Assembly (NCBI GenBank): GCA_019636495.1
Contig: JAHBXL010000003.1
Location: 186,001 to 250,000 of the forward strand
Origin: Phycisphaeraceae bacterium
Lineage (GTDB): Bacteria; Planctomycetota; Phycisphaerae; Phycisphaerales; UBA1924
Direction of reading: 5' to 3'
DNA length: 64,000 nucleotides
Shown here: piece by piece, positions 1 through 8,668 of the stretch
How positions within the stretch are numbered: the first letter of the stretch is position 1
How the letters are laid out: each line of letters opens with the position of its first letter
Made by a program: the position numbers and the translations under genes
The notes under the pieces: model-generated
Database searches by the model: none
What the model saw: only the letters and a program-made list of their open reading frames with translations
What the model was told of the DNA's origin: nothing

Positions 1-38
1 ATCTGCCAGAGCGGGTAGTCACAGGTCTTGCAGCGCAT
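1..38 (-). CDS. N-terminal fragment of a zinc-ribbon protein (runs off the left edge)
   Basis: Reading leftward from an ATG at 38-36, the visible residues are MRCKTCDYPLWQ. A Cys-x2-Cys-Asp-Tyr-Pro-Leu-Trp opening resembles the N-terminal half of a zinc ribbon often found at the start of small planctomycete membrane proteins, where a second Cys-Pro-x-Cys pair normally follows. Only 12 codons are in the window. The gene starts 22 bp after the stop of the membrane protein at 61-741 on the same strand, so it is probably the third gene of the scpA operon. Function unknown; identification is from the short motif and gene spacing only. Confidence 0.5.
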   Translation of the reverse strand, partial: MRCKTCDYPLWQ

Positions 39-60
39 CGTTCGGTGGTTCGCCTCGATC

Positions 61-741
61 TCAGGAAATCCGCCCGTGTTGCCGGCTTGCCCAGCGCCCG
101 ACCTCGGCCTTCACCTTGGCCCGAGAGAACCAGATCAGCAGGAACGCCGGCAGCGCGCACCCCCACGCCAGGCTCCAGATGACGGTCATCGCGATTGTCG
201 CCACCATGACGCCGGTCATCACGCCCTGCATCTGCGGAGGCGCGTTGGGGTCCTCGGCCATCATCCGCGTGACCTCCATCATGATCACATACTGCATCCA
301 GCCCGCATACGCGGTGCCGGCGATCGTGGCGAAGATCTTTGCCAGCGACCACCACACCGCCGCGGGTCGCGCCATCGGCCGCCGCGCGTGCATCAGCCAC
401 CCCACGACGATCAGCGCGATGCCGAGCAGGAACTTCAGCGCCTCGCCGGCCACGATGAAGGGCATCATCGACTTGATCAACGGGAGAAGTTCCGGCCCGG
501 CGGGGCCCGCGCCCATGGTCTGCACGGGCATCGTGCCCAGCATCATCATCACGTTGGACCCGATCCCCCACATCCCGCCGATGACCCCGAGCGCGCCGAA
601 CACGATGCAGATGATTCCCACAACGCTCGGCCATGCCGCGGGGCGGTCCGGGATCGCCAGCATGCCCGGCGCCGTCGGCGGCGCTGCGGGCGGTGGCGGG
701 GGCACCTGATCGGCGTTTTCCGCGCCCGGGAACTGGCTCAT
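61..741 (-). CDS. Four-helix integral membrane protein, unknown function
   Basis: 226 aa. A Pro/Ala-rich cytoplasmic-looking N-terminus (residues 8-35) is followed by about four hydrophobic segments (roughly 38-60, 92-116, 130-150 and 178-203) and a short basic tail. Met-rich stretches around the helices are notable. No catalytic motif is visible. The start codon overlaps the stop of scpA by 4 bp (ATGA), so the two are translationally coupled. I do not recognise a family. Coupling to scpA is often just operon packing and is not evidence for a role in chromosome segregation. Confidence 0.7.
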   Translation of the reverse strand: MSQFPGAENADQVPPPPPAAPPTAPGMLAIPDRPAAWPSVVGIICIVFGALGVIGGMWGIGSNVMMMLGTMPVQTMGAGPAGPELLPLIKSMMPFIVAGEALKFLLGIALIVVGWLMHARRPMARPAAVWWSLAKIFATIAGTAYAGWMQYVIMMEVTRMMAEDPNAPPQMQGVMTGVMVATIAMTVIWSLAWGCALPAFLLIWFSRAKVKAEVGRWASRQHGRIS

Positions 742-1673
742 CGGTGCTCCTCGTGATCGCCCGCGGCGGGCTCCACCGCCGCGCCCGCGGCCTCGGATTG
801 TTCGGATGTTGCCGATGCGGCTTGCGGTTCATCGTCGGCCTCAAGGCCGAGATAGATCGTCCCCCGCGCGCTCTCCTGCCGCACGGCGATGCGCCGCTGG
901 CGAACCAGTTCGAGCATCGCCAGGAACAGGCCGATCATCTCCGAGCGCGTCCGACCGGCGAACACCTCGGCGAACTCGAGTTCGGCCGTCCCCGTCCCGG
1001 CGATGTGCGCAGCGAGCGATTCCTGCGCGCGCCTTCGCAACTGGTCGAGAATGTCCTCGGCGTGAATCTCCACCGGCGTCTCGTCGATCACCACGCGGTG
1101 CTCGCCGACGCGGGCCAGGTCCACGGTCTCGATGATCCGGGCGAACGCTTCGACCAGATCGACGATGTCCACGTCTTCGAGATCGGCGGGCTCGTCCTCG
1201 GCCGGGGTCTGGTCCACGGGCGCTTCGGGTCGCCCCGCCGCGCCGCCGGGAAAGCGCCGGTCCCACTCCGTGCGATACTCCTCGAGCCGCTCGGTGGCAT
1301 CGCGGTAGCGCTTGTAATCGAGCAGTTGCCGGACCAGTTCGGCGCGCGGATCGACCGCGGCCTTGCCGTCCTCGCTGCCCTTGGAAGACCCGCTGTCGCC
1401 GGGCTCTTCGCCATCGGCCGATGGCGGCGCGAGCATGCGCGACTTGATCTCCATCAGCGTCGCGGCCATCACGAGAAACTCGCCGGCCCGCTCGATGTCG
1501 ATCCTGCCCGACTCGCTCCCGGCCGTCAGTTGCTCAAGATGAGAGAGATACTGCTCGGTGATCGAAGCAATGGGGATGTCGTGGATGTCCACCTCGGCGC
1601 GGCGGATCAGGAACAGCAGAAGATCCAGCGGGCCTTCGAATGCTTCGAGCCGGACCTTGTACTCGGCGACCAT
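738..1673 (-). CDS. scpA: Segregation and condensation protein A
   Basis: 311 aa kleisin subunit that bridges the SMC ATPase heads together with ScpB. The N-terminus has the family signature VRLEAFEGPLDLLLFLIRR, followed by the I-x-DIPI-x-x-I-x-EQYL helix (residues 30-43) that contacts the SMC neck. The middle (about 95-190) is an acidic, low-complexity linker. The C-terminal 80 residues (ARIIETVDLARVGEHRV onward, then LEFAEVFAGRTRSEMIGLFLAMLELVR) form the winged-helix part. It is somewhat longer than typical ScpA (about 250 aa) because of the linker and an Ala/Glu-rich tail. No scpB lies in this window. It is divergent from kdsD with a 63-bp gap that must hold both promoters. Confidence 0.92.
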   Translation of the reverse strand: MVAEYKVRLEAFEGPLDLLLFLIRRAEVDIHDIPIASITEQYLSHLEQLTAGSESGRIDIERAGEFLVMAATLMEIKSRMLAPPSADGEEPGDSGSSKGSEDGKAAVDPRAELVRQLLDYKRYRDATERLEEYRTEWDRRFPGGAAGRPEAPVDQTPAEDEPADLEDVDIVDLVEAFARIIETVDLARVGEHRVVIDETPVEIHAEDILDQLRRRAQESLAAHIAGTGTAELEFAEVFAGRTRSEMIGLFLAMLELVRQRRIAVRQESARGTIYLGLEADDEPQAASATSEQSEAAGAAVEPAAGDHEEHR

Positions 1674-1736
1674 GCGGACTCCGCGATTGGGGAACGTACC
1701 GGGCAGAACTTCGGCCCACCAGTCTACCCTCTCCCC

Positions 1737-2855
1737 ATGCCCGGCACGCCCCGTGTGACGCCCGCCCCCCCGCCCGCCCCCCCGCCCGCCCCCCCGGCGG
1801 CCCCCCCGGCAGCCACCTCATCGGCCCCCCGTCCCGCGCTCGAGCCGGCCGCCGGCGAGGAGGTCTTCGCGCGGCGCGTGTTGCAGGCCGAGGCCGCCTC
1901 GGTTGGTCGTCTCGCGGAAACACTCGGGCCCGCCTTCGGCCAGGCCGTGGGTCTGATCGTCCGATGCGCCGATTCGGGCGGCAACGTGCTGGTGAGCGGT
2001 CTGGGCAAGTCGGGCCTGATCGGCCAGAAGATCGCCGCGACGCTGTCGTCGGTCGGCATCCCCTCGCACTTCGTGCACCCCGCGGAGGCCGCGCACGGAG
2101 ACCTGGGCAGGTTCCGCGCAACCGATGTCTGCATCGCGCTGTCGTACTCGGGCGAGACCGCCGAGGTCGTCAGTCTCGCGGCGATCCTGCGGCAGGACAA
2201 CCTGCCGGTCATCGCGATCACGCGCGGATCAGACGGTGGGAGCGCCCTGACACTGGAGCGACTGGCCGCGGTGAGCCTTGCAATCGGTGCGTGCGACGAT
2301 CCGGCGATCTCGCCCGCGCCGACCTGCTCGACGACGTGCACGCTCGCGCTGGGCGATGCGCTGGCGCTGTGCGCAGCCCGCCGGCGCAACTTCACCGATG
2401 ACGATTTCCGCAAGCGGCACCCGGGCGGCGCGCTGGGCGGCCTGCTGCAGACGGTGGGGGAGGTGCTGCGCTTCCGCGTGGGCCGGAATCTCGCCGCAGC
2501 GCCCGACGATCTGAGCATGCGCGAGGCGATGCTCGCCTCGGACCTTCCCGGTGTCCGGCGGCCGGGCGCGCTGCTGCTGGTGGACCGGTCCACCGGCGTG
2601 CTGTCGGGCATCTTCACCGATGGCGACCTTCGCCGCGTGGTGCTGCGCTCGCACGCCGAACTCGACCGCCCCGCGCGCGAACTGATGACCCGCGCTCCGC
2701 AGACCATCCGCGATGCCGCGCTGGTGCGCGACGCCGTGAACCTTGTCCGCGAGCACCGGCGCGACGAGATCCCCGTCGTCGATGCCGCCGGCCGACCCGT
2801 GGGCATCCTCGACGTGCAGGACCTGATCTCCATGCGGCTGATCGAGGCCGAGTGA
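1737..2855 (+). CDS. kdsD: Arabinose-5-phosphate isomerase (KpsF/GutQ family)
   Basis: 372 aa. Interconverts D-ribulose 5-phosphate and D-arabinose 5-phosphate, the first step of KDO synthesis. A SIS domain (about 70-205) carries GLGKSG (88-93), HPAEAAHGDLG (114-124) and SYSGET (136-141); two CBS domains follow (about 255-310 and 315-372). The first 35 residues are a Pro/Ala tract from a C-rich microsatellite and are absent from typical family members. The ATG at 1737 is chosen because the frame upstream only runs antisense through scpA; an internal start after the Pro tract is possible but no clear one is visible. The stop overlaps the next frame (GTGA), and the neighbouring kdsC supports the KDO assignment over GutQ-type sugar use. 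Confidence 0.88.
   Translation: MPGTPRVTPAPPPAPPPAPPAAPPAATSSAPRPALEPAAGEEVFARRVLQAEAASVGRLAETLGPAFGQAVGLIVRCADSGGNVLVSGLGKSGLIGQKIAATLSSVGIPSHFVHPAEAAHGDLGRFRATDVCIALSYSGETAEVVSLAAILRQDNLPVIAITRGSDGGSALTLERLAAVSLAIGACDDPAISPAPTCSTTCTLALGDALALCAARRRNFTDDDFRKRHPGGALGGLLQTVGEVLRFRVGRNLAAAPDDLSMREAMLASDLPGVRRPGALLLVDRSTGVLSGIFTDGDLRRVVLRSHAELDRPARELMTRAPQTIRDAALVRDAVNLVREHRRDEIPVVDAAGRPVGILDVQDLISMRLIEAE
1755..1815. repeat. C-rich Pro/Ala-coding microsatellite
   Basis: Reiterated CCGCCC/CCCCCG units inside the 5' end of kdsD, encoding alternating Pro and Ala. Its repetitive C-runs make it prone to slippage, which would shift the kdsD frame if the upstream ATG is the real start. Confidence 0.6.
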
Positions 2856-2917
2856 CGCGTTCCGGCGGAGGCCCGGCAGCGCGGGTGCCCGTTGCAGAAA
2901 CAGGAGGAGATTCCCCC

Positions 2918-3430
2918 GTGACAGTCGCGGCACCGACCTACCCCCTCATCGCGCTCGATGTCGACGGTGTGCTGACCGATGGCTCGATCATGCTCGACGA
3001 TGACGGGCGCGAGATCAAACGGTTCAACGTCCGCGACGGTCTGGCGATCACCACGTGGCTGCGGCTGGGTCTGCACGCCGGGATCATCACCCGCCGCGCG
3101 GGGCGTGCCGTCGAGCACCGCATGCGCGAACTCGGCGTGCCCCACGTCGTGCAGGGTTGCAAGGACAAGCGCGAGGCGGTCACCGCGCTGGCAGAGAAGT
3201 GTCGCGTGCCATTGGCTCAGGCCGCGTTCATCGGCGACGACTGGCCCGACCTGCCCGCAATGCGCGCCGTCGGCTTCCCCATCGCCGTGGCCGACGCCGC
3301 GCCGGAGGTCAAGGCTGTGGCGAAGTTCGTGACCATCGCCCGCGGCGGCCGGGGCGCGGTGCGCGAGGCGGTCGAGCACCTGCTGGTGCTGAACGGGCTG
3401 CACGCCCGCGCGGTGTCGTTCTTTGATTGA
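2918..3430 (+). CDS. kdsC: 3-deoxy-D-manno-octulosonate 8-phosphate phosphatase
   Basis: 170 aa HAD-superfamily phosphatase that removes the phosphate from KDO-8-P. Motif I is LDVDGVLTDG (nucleophile Asp14, acid/base Asp16). The ITRRAGR segment is motif II-like, GCKDKREAV carries the conserved Lys, and GDDWPDLPAM is motif IV. It is a capless C0-type enzyme of the usual KdsC length. The GTG at 2918 is preferred because AGGAGG sits about 10 nt upstream; an earlier in-frame GTG at 2852 overlaps the kdsD stop and would add 22 unconserved residues. The kdsD-kdsC pair implies LPS-type KDO in this organism. Confidence 0.9.
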   Translation: MTVAAPTYPLIALDVDGVLTDGSIMLDDDGREIKRFNVRDGLAITTWLRLGLHAGIITRRAGRAVEHRMRELGVPHVVQGCKDKREAVTALAEKCRVPLAQAAFIGDDWPDLPAMRAVGFPIAVADAAPEVKAVAKFVTIARGGRGAVREAVEHLLVLNGLHARAVSFFD

Positions 3431-3446
3431 TCGGGCCCGACTCGTC

Positions 3447-5006
3447 TCAGCCCGGTTGCTTGATCAGTTCGACCGTGGTTTCTGCGTGAATCTTGCCGCG
3501 GCGGTAGGAGATGCGGACGCGCTCTCCGGGCTCGCGGTCGCCGATCAGCCGAATGAAGTCGTTCATGTCGCGCACGGGATGGCCATCGATCGCGGTGATC
3601 ACATCGCGCAGCCGCAGGCCCGATTCGCGCCCCGCCTTGCCTCGTGGCGTGCTGTCGATCACGATTCCGTCGCCCACGCCGGGGCTCACGTCAACCGGCA
3701 GGTTGGCCATGCCGGGCCGGATCTCCTCGGCCACCGTCGGCACCTCGCGCAGCCAGGCGCGGAACTGCTTCTCGACCTCGGCCAGCGGCGTGCCGAAGAC
3801 CTGTTCCATCGCCCGTGCGCCGCTCCGATCGTCGGAGTAGCCCCGGACATACGCTGTGTACCAGTCGCGCAGCACGCCGCGCTCAGACAGGAACATGAAC
3901 ACCGCGCGGGCCTGCGCGTAATACGCCAGCGGCCGCGTGCCCACGAAGCGCCGCTGGCCCATCTCGAACAGAACCTCCCACGGCATGAGCGCGCCGCCCA
4001 TGGCCAGTCGCCTCGCCATGTTGGTCCGCCAACTCGGCAGCGCGCGGAACCCGCCCGGCGCGGGCTCCACGTCCTCGACCAAACTGCACAGCCCCTCCAT
4101 GACCCACACAGGGTGGCGCTGGCCGAGTTGGTCCATGTGCCGCCAGTGCAGCGCGTGCCAGTACTCGTGCCGCAGCGTCGAGCCCGCATCCATCGCGACC
4201 AGGCGCTTCTCGTCGTGGCTGTAGACCCCGCCGACGCCCTCACCCGCCGCGCCGTACCGCTGCGTCACCCAGCGGAGATAGTCGGGCCTGCTCGGCAGGA
4301 CGATCGTGACCCACGGCGGCGCGGGTCGCGCGGCCCCATCGCCCTCGGGACCGATCGGCGCCCGTCGCCCGCTCCGCAGCGGCTCATCCTCCGGAAGGAC
4401 CAGCGTCTCCCACCAGTGCGCCAGCAGCGCGATCTCCTGCCGCGCCTGCGCGAACGTCGTGGCGTCGAGCGCGCTGATGTACGCCAGACGCAGAGCCTCG
4501 TCCTTCTCAAACGTGTACGGGCGGCCCGGTGTGCCGCGGAAGATCTTCCTCGCCGCGTCGAGTTGGGCGTCGATGCGCGAGTCGATGATGCGGTCCCAGC
4601 CCTCGACGATCGCCTTGTAGGTCTCGGTGCCGCGCAGGTGCCGCAGGTCCGGATCCGTCGTCAGCGTGTGAAAATCCGCAAAGCCCTTCACCACCGATTG
4701 CTGCAGGGCCTCCGCCGCGGGCTCCAGTTTCCCGCGGATCGACAGCACACACGCGAGGTTGTACCAGGGCACGAAGTTGTCGGCATCGTCGCGGGTCCAT
4801 GCGAGCAGCGTGCGCTCCGCCCCCTCCAGATCGCCCCGACGCATCGCCTTCAGGAACGCTTCCTCGTGTTCTTCCCGCGTGAGCGTAGGTTCCGCGGCCT
4901 CACGCTCGGCCTGGCGCGATGGCAACGCGGGGGGCGTGCCGATCGCGCCCGGTGCCGATGCGCCCAGCGCCGCGAACACCACGCACACTGTCCATCGGCG
5001 GTTCAT
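3447..5006 (-). CDS. Exported zinc-metalloprotease-like protein with C-terminal PDZ domain
   Basis: 519 aa. The N-terminal MNRRWTVCVVFAALGA is a signal peptide. A TPR-like helical region (about 45-150) precedes a gluzincin motif HEYWHALH (280-287) with a downstream candidate third ligand in WVMEGLCSLVED (Glu304). The C-terminal 90 residues form a PDZ domain (GIVIDSTPRGKAGRESGLRLRD...). This order resembles planctomycete DUF1570-type predicted peptidases. The start is the ATG at 5006 because upstream in-frame codons only run antisense through purN. It lies 55 bp after purN on the same strand. Substrate unknown. Confidence 0.75.
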   Translation of the reverse strand: MNRRWTVCVVFAALGASAPGAIGTPPALPSRQAEREAAEPTLTREEHEEAFLKAMRRGDLEGAERTLLAWTRDDADNFVPWYNLACVLSIRGKLEPAAEALQQSVVKGFADFHTLTTDPDLRHLRGTETYKAIVEGWDRIIDSRIDAQLDAARKIFRGTPGRPYTFEKDEALRLAYISALDATTFAQARQEIALLAHWWETLVLPEDEPLRSGRRAPIGPEGDGAARPAPPWVTIVLPSRPDYLRWVTQRYGAAGEGVGGVYSHDEKRLVAMDAGSTLRHEYWHALHWRHMDQLGQRHPVWVMEGLCSLVEDVEPAPGGFRALPSWRTNMARRLAMGGALMPWEVLFEMGQRRFVGTRPLAYYAQARAVFMFLSERGVLRDWYTAYVRGYSDDRSGARAMEQVFGTPLAEVEKQFRAWLREVPTVAEEIRPGMANLPVDVSPGVGDGIVIDSTPRGKAGRESGLRLRDVITAIDGHPVRDMNDFIRLIGDREPGERVRISYRRGKIHAETTVELIKQPG

Positions 5007-5061
5007 GGTGCGACCCTGCGAGCGCTGCAGAGCGGAGGAGGAACAGCGGTACGCGGCGGAA

Positions 5062-5694
5062 CTACTCGGACACGATCCGGGCACATCGACCCTCCACTCG
5101 TACGCGGCCGGCGAGCAGTTGTTCCAGCGCGACGGGATACGTTCGGCACTCCAACTCGAAGACGCGTGCCGCGAGTGATTCCGGGGTGTCGTCGTCGAGG
5201 ACCGGACAGGCCGCCTGGGCGATGATCGGCCCGCGGTCGTACTCGTCGTCGCAGAGGTGGACGGTGCAGCCGGAGACCTTGCACCCGGCATCGAGCACGG
5301 CGCGGTGCACGCGCCGGCCGTACATGCCTTCGCCGCCGAAACTCGGCAGCAGCGCGGGGTGGATGTTCACGACGCGGTTGACGAGCGAAGGCGGGATGCC
5401 GAGCCTGCGCAGATACCCCGCGAGCACGATCCACGATGCGCCCGCCTCACGGGCCAGCGCTTCGAGCCGCGCCGCGTCGATCTCGCGAGGTTCGATGATG
5501 GTCGCGATGCCGCGGCCGCGGGCCAGTTCCTCTCCCGCGCACGGGCGCGAGGCGACCACCATCGCGATGTGTGCTCGCGACGTGCCGCGCTCGGCGTGCT
5601 CCAGCAGGTTCGCCAGCGTCCGGCCCGAGCCGGAGATCATCGCGATCACGGGTACGCGTGCAGCGCCGCGGGCATTCGACGCGTGCGGGCTCAC
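5062..5694 (-). CDS. purN: Phosphoribosylglycinamide formyltransferase
   Basis: 210 aa. Transfers formyl from 10-formyl-THF to GAR in purine synthesis. Begins VIAMISGSGRTLANLLEH (phosphate-binding loop) and has NIHPALLPSF, containing the catalytic Asn and His, and HLCDDEYDRGPII, containing the catalytic Asp. The GTG start at 5694 overlaps the stop of the STAS gene by 4 bp (GTGA), which fixes it; the open frame upstream is only antisense extension. The other purine gene in the window, purH, lies 38 kb away, so pur genes are dispersed here. Confidence 0.9.
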   Translation of the reverse strand: MSPHASNARGAARVPVIAMISGSGRTLANLLEHAERGTSRAHIAMVVASRPCAGEELARGRGIATIIEPREIDAARLEALAREAGASWIVLAGYLRRLGIPPSLVNRVVNIHPALLPSFGGEGMYGRRVHRAVLDAGCKVSGCTVHLCDDEYDRGPIIAQAACPVLDDDTPESLAARVFELECRTYPVALEQLLAGRVRVEGRCARIVSE

Positions 5695-6041
5695 ACGACG
5701 GCCTTCAGCGCGGCGTTCTTGTCCGGCACGATCTTCAGCACCTTCTGCAGGTGCGTGAGTTGGATCAACTGCATCAGATCGGGCCGGACATGGCAGATGA
5801 CCAGCGCGCCGCCGTTGCTCTTGGCCTTTTTGTGGGTGGAGACGAGAAGGCCCAGGCCCATCGAGGCGAGCATCGTCACATCCGACAGGTCGAGCACGAT
5901 CCGCCAGCCGCGGCCGGGCGCCAGCGCGTCCAGTTCCTTCTCGAGGATCTGCGCCTCGCGCGCGCCGACCTTCTCGCACCGGACTGTGCCGAGCAGCAGC
6001 CCGACATGATCGCCAACGGCCAGAAAACTGGATTCGCTCAT
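5691..6041 (-). CDS. STAS-domain anti-sigma factor antagonist
   Basis: 116 aa, one STAS domain of SpoIIAA/RsbV type. The core is RIVLDLSDVTMLASMGLGLLV: the serine normally phosphorylated by an anti-sigma kinase appears retained (Ala-Ser-Met-Gly), but the preceding Asp and following Ser of the usual DSSG are replaced. KNAALKAVV at the C-terminus is typical of the fold end. The start at 6041 is chosen over an ATG at 6104 because STAS homology begins just after it. Partner-switching would need a kinase and a PP2C phosphatase; a PP2C gene lies at 38359-39660, but no link between them is shown by the sequence. Confidence 0.8.
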   Translation of the reverse strand: MSESSFLAVGDHVGLLLGTVRCEKVGAREAQILEKELDALAPGRGWRIVLDLSDVTMLASMGLGLLVSTHKKAKSNGGALVICHVRPDLMQLIQLTHLQKVLKIVPDKNAALKAVV

Positions 6042-6100
6042 GGACGGATGGTATCGGCCCGCGCCGTGTGCACGCAAGCCAGGCCAGCCCACGGTCACGC

Positions 6101-6535
6101 TCACACCGCCGGATAGTGGATCGTCGGCGCCGAAGTGAACGGGATCGGCCGCCCATCCGGCCCCACGCTCACCAGCGTCATCGTGGCCTCGGTGACGGGC
6201 ACGCGGTCGCCCGACTCAAACCGCTCCGCCTCCACCTCGATCCGCACCGTCACGCTCGTGGTTCCGGCGCGCACCGTCGAGGTGTAGAACGACACCACGT
6301 CGCCCAGGTGCACCGGCTTCTTGAACTCCACCCGGTCCATCGCCACCGTCACCCACCGGTGCAGGCCGTGCCGCTTGGCCTCGACGAACCCGGCCTGGTC
6401 GATGAAACTCAGGATCACGCCGCCAAAGATCGTGCCGTAGGCGTTGGTGTCCTTGGGCATCGTCATCACCCGCAGCGCGGGGCACCTTGCGGCATCGGGC
6501 GCGGCAGGATCGGGTGTCGGCGGGGTTGCGGCCAT
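6101..6535 (-). CDS. Acyl-CoA thioesterase, hotdog fold (YciA-like)
   Basis: 144 aa single hotdog domain. The motif MPKDTNAYGTIFGGVILSF matches the YciA/BACH-type active-site helix (N-x-x-G-x-x-F/L-G-G), with the conserved Asp in IDQAGFVEA. The later MDRVEFKKPVHLGDVVSFY strand-turn-strand is also characteristic. Hydrolyses acyl-CoA esters; chain-length preference cannot be read from sequence. The start at 6535 precedes a short Pro/Ala tail. It is first in a leftward cluster with the STAS gene, purN and the metalloprotease. Confidence 0.85.
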   Translation of the reverse strand: MAATPPTPDPAAPDAARCPALRVMTMPKDTNAYGTIFGGVILSFIDQAGFVEAKRHGLHRWVTVAMDRVEFKKPVHLGDVVSFYTSTVRAGTTSVTVRIEVEAERFESGDRVPVTEATMTLVSVGPDGRPIPFTSAPTIHYPAV

Positions 6536-6627
6536 GGCGGAGCGTATGCAACCCGGGCATCCCCCCCGGCCGCCACCGCATTCCCCCCGCCCCCCCACCC
6601 CCCATGTGCCGCGGCGTACCGTTGGGC

Positions 6628-7263
6628 ATGTCCACCACGCCTCCCACCGCTCGCCCGCCCCAGCCCATGCTGGAGGACTTCGCCAAACTCAGCAACGCCG
6701 AGTTGCTCACGCGATATCGCCGCGGCGTGGAGAACTTCGATGCGCGGATGTTCAAACTGAGCAACGAGCAACTCGATGCGGCGTTCCTGCCCGAGGCGGG
6801 CGTGGGCCGCTGGCCGGTGCGCGTCCTGGTGGGGCACCTGGCCGATGCCGAACTGGCGTTTGTCCATCGCATGCGGCGGACCGTCGCCGAAGACCGGCCG
6901 ATGCTCAACGCCTGGGACGAGAACGCGTTCATCGACAGCGGGCTCTATGGCACGCAGGGCGCCGATGGCCGCCACACCGGCCCGGCCCACCCCATGGCGG
7001 GCTACGTCGCCGTCATCCACACGCTGCGGCGCTGGCACGCCGATTTTCTCGCCACGCTCACCGCCGCGCAGTGGGAGCGGGTTGCGTTGCACGCGGTCCG
7101 CGGCGAGCAAACCGTCCGCGTCATCTGCAACTACGCCACCTGGCACCTTGAACACCATGCCTGGTACCTGAAGGCGAAACTCGACCGCATGGTGCCCGCT
7201 GCGGCGATGAACGCAGCGCCGCAGGCTCCGCGCATGGGCGGTGTGGTCGGGCCGGGGTTATGA
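6628..7263 (+). CDS. DinB-family putative metal-dependent protein
   Basis: 211 aa four-helix DinB/YfiT-type protein. Candidate metal ligands are His in VGHLADAELAF and the pair in YATWHLEHHAWYL near the C-terminus, in the usual three-His pattern. Family members act in thiol-dependent or stress reactions, and many have no known substrate. The ATG at 6628 (MSTTPPTARPP) is favoured; another at 6604 would add eight residues. It converges on the broken kelch gene with 8 bp between stops. A second DinB-type gene is at 60808-61329. Confidence 0.8.
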   Translation: MSTTPPTARPPQPMLEDFAKLSNAELLTRYRRGVENFDARMFKLSNEQLDAAFLPEAGVGRWPVRVLVGHLADAELAFVHRMRRTVAEDRPMLNAWDENAFIDSGLYGTQGADGRHTGPAHPMAGYVAVIHTLRRWHADFLATLTAAQWERVALHAVRGEQTVRVICNYATWHLEHHAWYLKAKLDRMVPAAAMNAAPQAPRMGGVVGPGL

Positions 7264-7271
7264 GGGTGCCG

Positions 7272-8668
7272 CTACGCGTGCACGCGCACGTACGCCGCGA
7301 GCGAGCATGGCACGCCGAGGTCGTCGAGAATCCAGAGCAGGTAGTAGCCGGGCGGAGCGATACTCGCGGATGCGGGCGCTTCCACGTGCACCTGCCCGCC
7401 GCCCACGGTCATCTTGAGCGGCACGAAGCGCTGGTCCTGGTCGAAGCCGTGCGTGACGGACGTGAGGCGGGTGAGCGTGGCGCGGGTGATCTGGCGGCCG
7501 ACCTCGTGCAGGAAGCCGAACGAGTACTCCTGCGCGTAGACCATTTCCGTCGGCACATTCGTTGTAAGCACGGGCCGCTGAGGATTGCCGTACAGATAGG
7601 GTGGGCGGTTGTACTGGCAGTTCTGGCAGTTGTAGAGCGGCAGGTCGTTGTTTCCGCCCGCCGCGATCACGCGACCATCGCGCATGAGTGAGGCGGTGGA
7701 GTGGTACCAGCGCGGGATGGCCATCGTTTCGGTCACCGGATCAACAGTCCATTCGCCCGTGCCGGGGTCAAAGACTTCCGCCCGCATGACCGGGTCCTTC
7801 GGCGTTGGTCCTTGCGTGCCGCCGATGGCCACGACCTTGCCATCGGGCAGAACCACCATGTTGTGGTCGCGCCGCGCGAGTTTCAACTTCCCAACCATCA
7901 CCTATTCTGGTTGATCTGGTCCACCGAACACCGCGGCGTCATCTGTCGCCGCGCCGATGCCAGAGACCGGCGCGCCGCCCGCCTTGAGGATCTTGCCCTT
8001 CACCGCGTCAAACATCACCGCCGAACTGTCCGCGCACGTCGGCAGGATGCTGTCGATCGCTGCGCCCCAGGTCCACGTGGCCGGGTCGAGGAAATGCGTG
8101 AAGCGATTCGGTCCTGCATCGAAGAGCCGACCATCGGGCATGACGAACATGAACGGATAGATCTCCTGCACTCGCGTCGCCGAGGGCTTCTGTTCCCAGG
8201 TATCCGTTGCCGGATCGTAGATCTCGGGGATGTCGGCGTTGGGAGGCGGGCTGACGTTGTTGGCGGTCCAACCGGCAAAGACCGCGACCTTGCCATCCGG
8301 CAGCGTGGTGCAAGTGGGGTACCAGCGGCCAAGGTGCATGTCGGCCTTGCGCGTCCACGCGGGAGGCACGGATGTGGGGTTGAAGATCGCCGCGAACTTG
8401 GGTGCGATCCCCGAACTGTTGAACTCGCCCCCGCGGTGAACAACCGCCCATCGGCGAGTGAACTGTGACCGCAGCAGTGCAGGTTGAGGTTCTGGCCCGT
8501 GTGATAGATTGGTTGCTGATTCGGATCAGCGGGGTCATAGAGAGCAGTCTGGGTGCTGGCGGATGATCCATCCGCCCAGTAGAGAAACTTGCCGACCTTG
8601 AGATGCGCCAAGTGAATGGCGCGGAACTGCATCGGAATGGCGACAGTCGGTTCCCACGAGCCGTGCAT
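7272..8668 (-). pseudogene. Galactose-oxidase/kelch-like protein with DUF1929-type C-terminus, disrupted
   Basis: Three leftward segments form one product once two lesions are allowed. Segment 1 (from 8668) has NLHCCGHSSLADGRLFTAG, the kelch start of glyoxal/galactose oxidases. The frame then shifts by one base at a run of five C (8428-8432); one extra C restores GGEFNSSGIAP. Segment 2 continues through LGRWYPTCTTLPDGKVAVFAG to an in-frame amber codon at 7904-7902, where a Trp would fit (QPE-W-VMVGKLKL). Segment 3 (to 7272) has ARRDHNMVVLPDGKVVAIGG and an immunoglobulin-like C-terminal domain ending in LLWILDDLGVPC. There is no signal peptide: the start codon abuts the stop of the upstream gene, so the 5' end may also be lost. 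Natural decay or assembly error are both possible. Confidence 0.75.

Noticed and set aside
633-1736. N-terminal extension of kdsD back to 633
   Set aside because: Overlaps scpA antisense and adds 368 residues with no KdsD homology.
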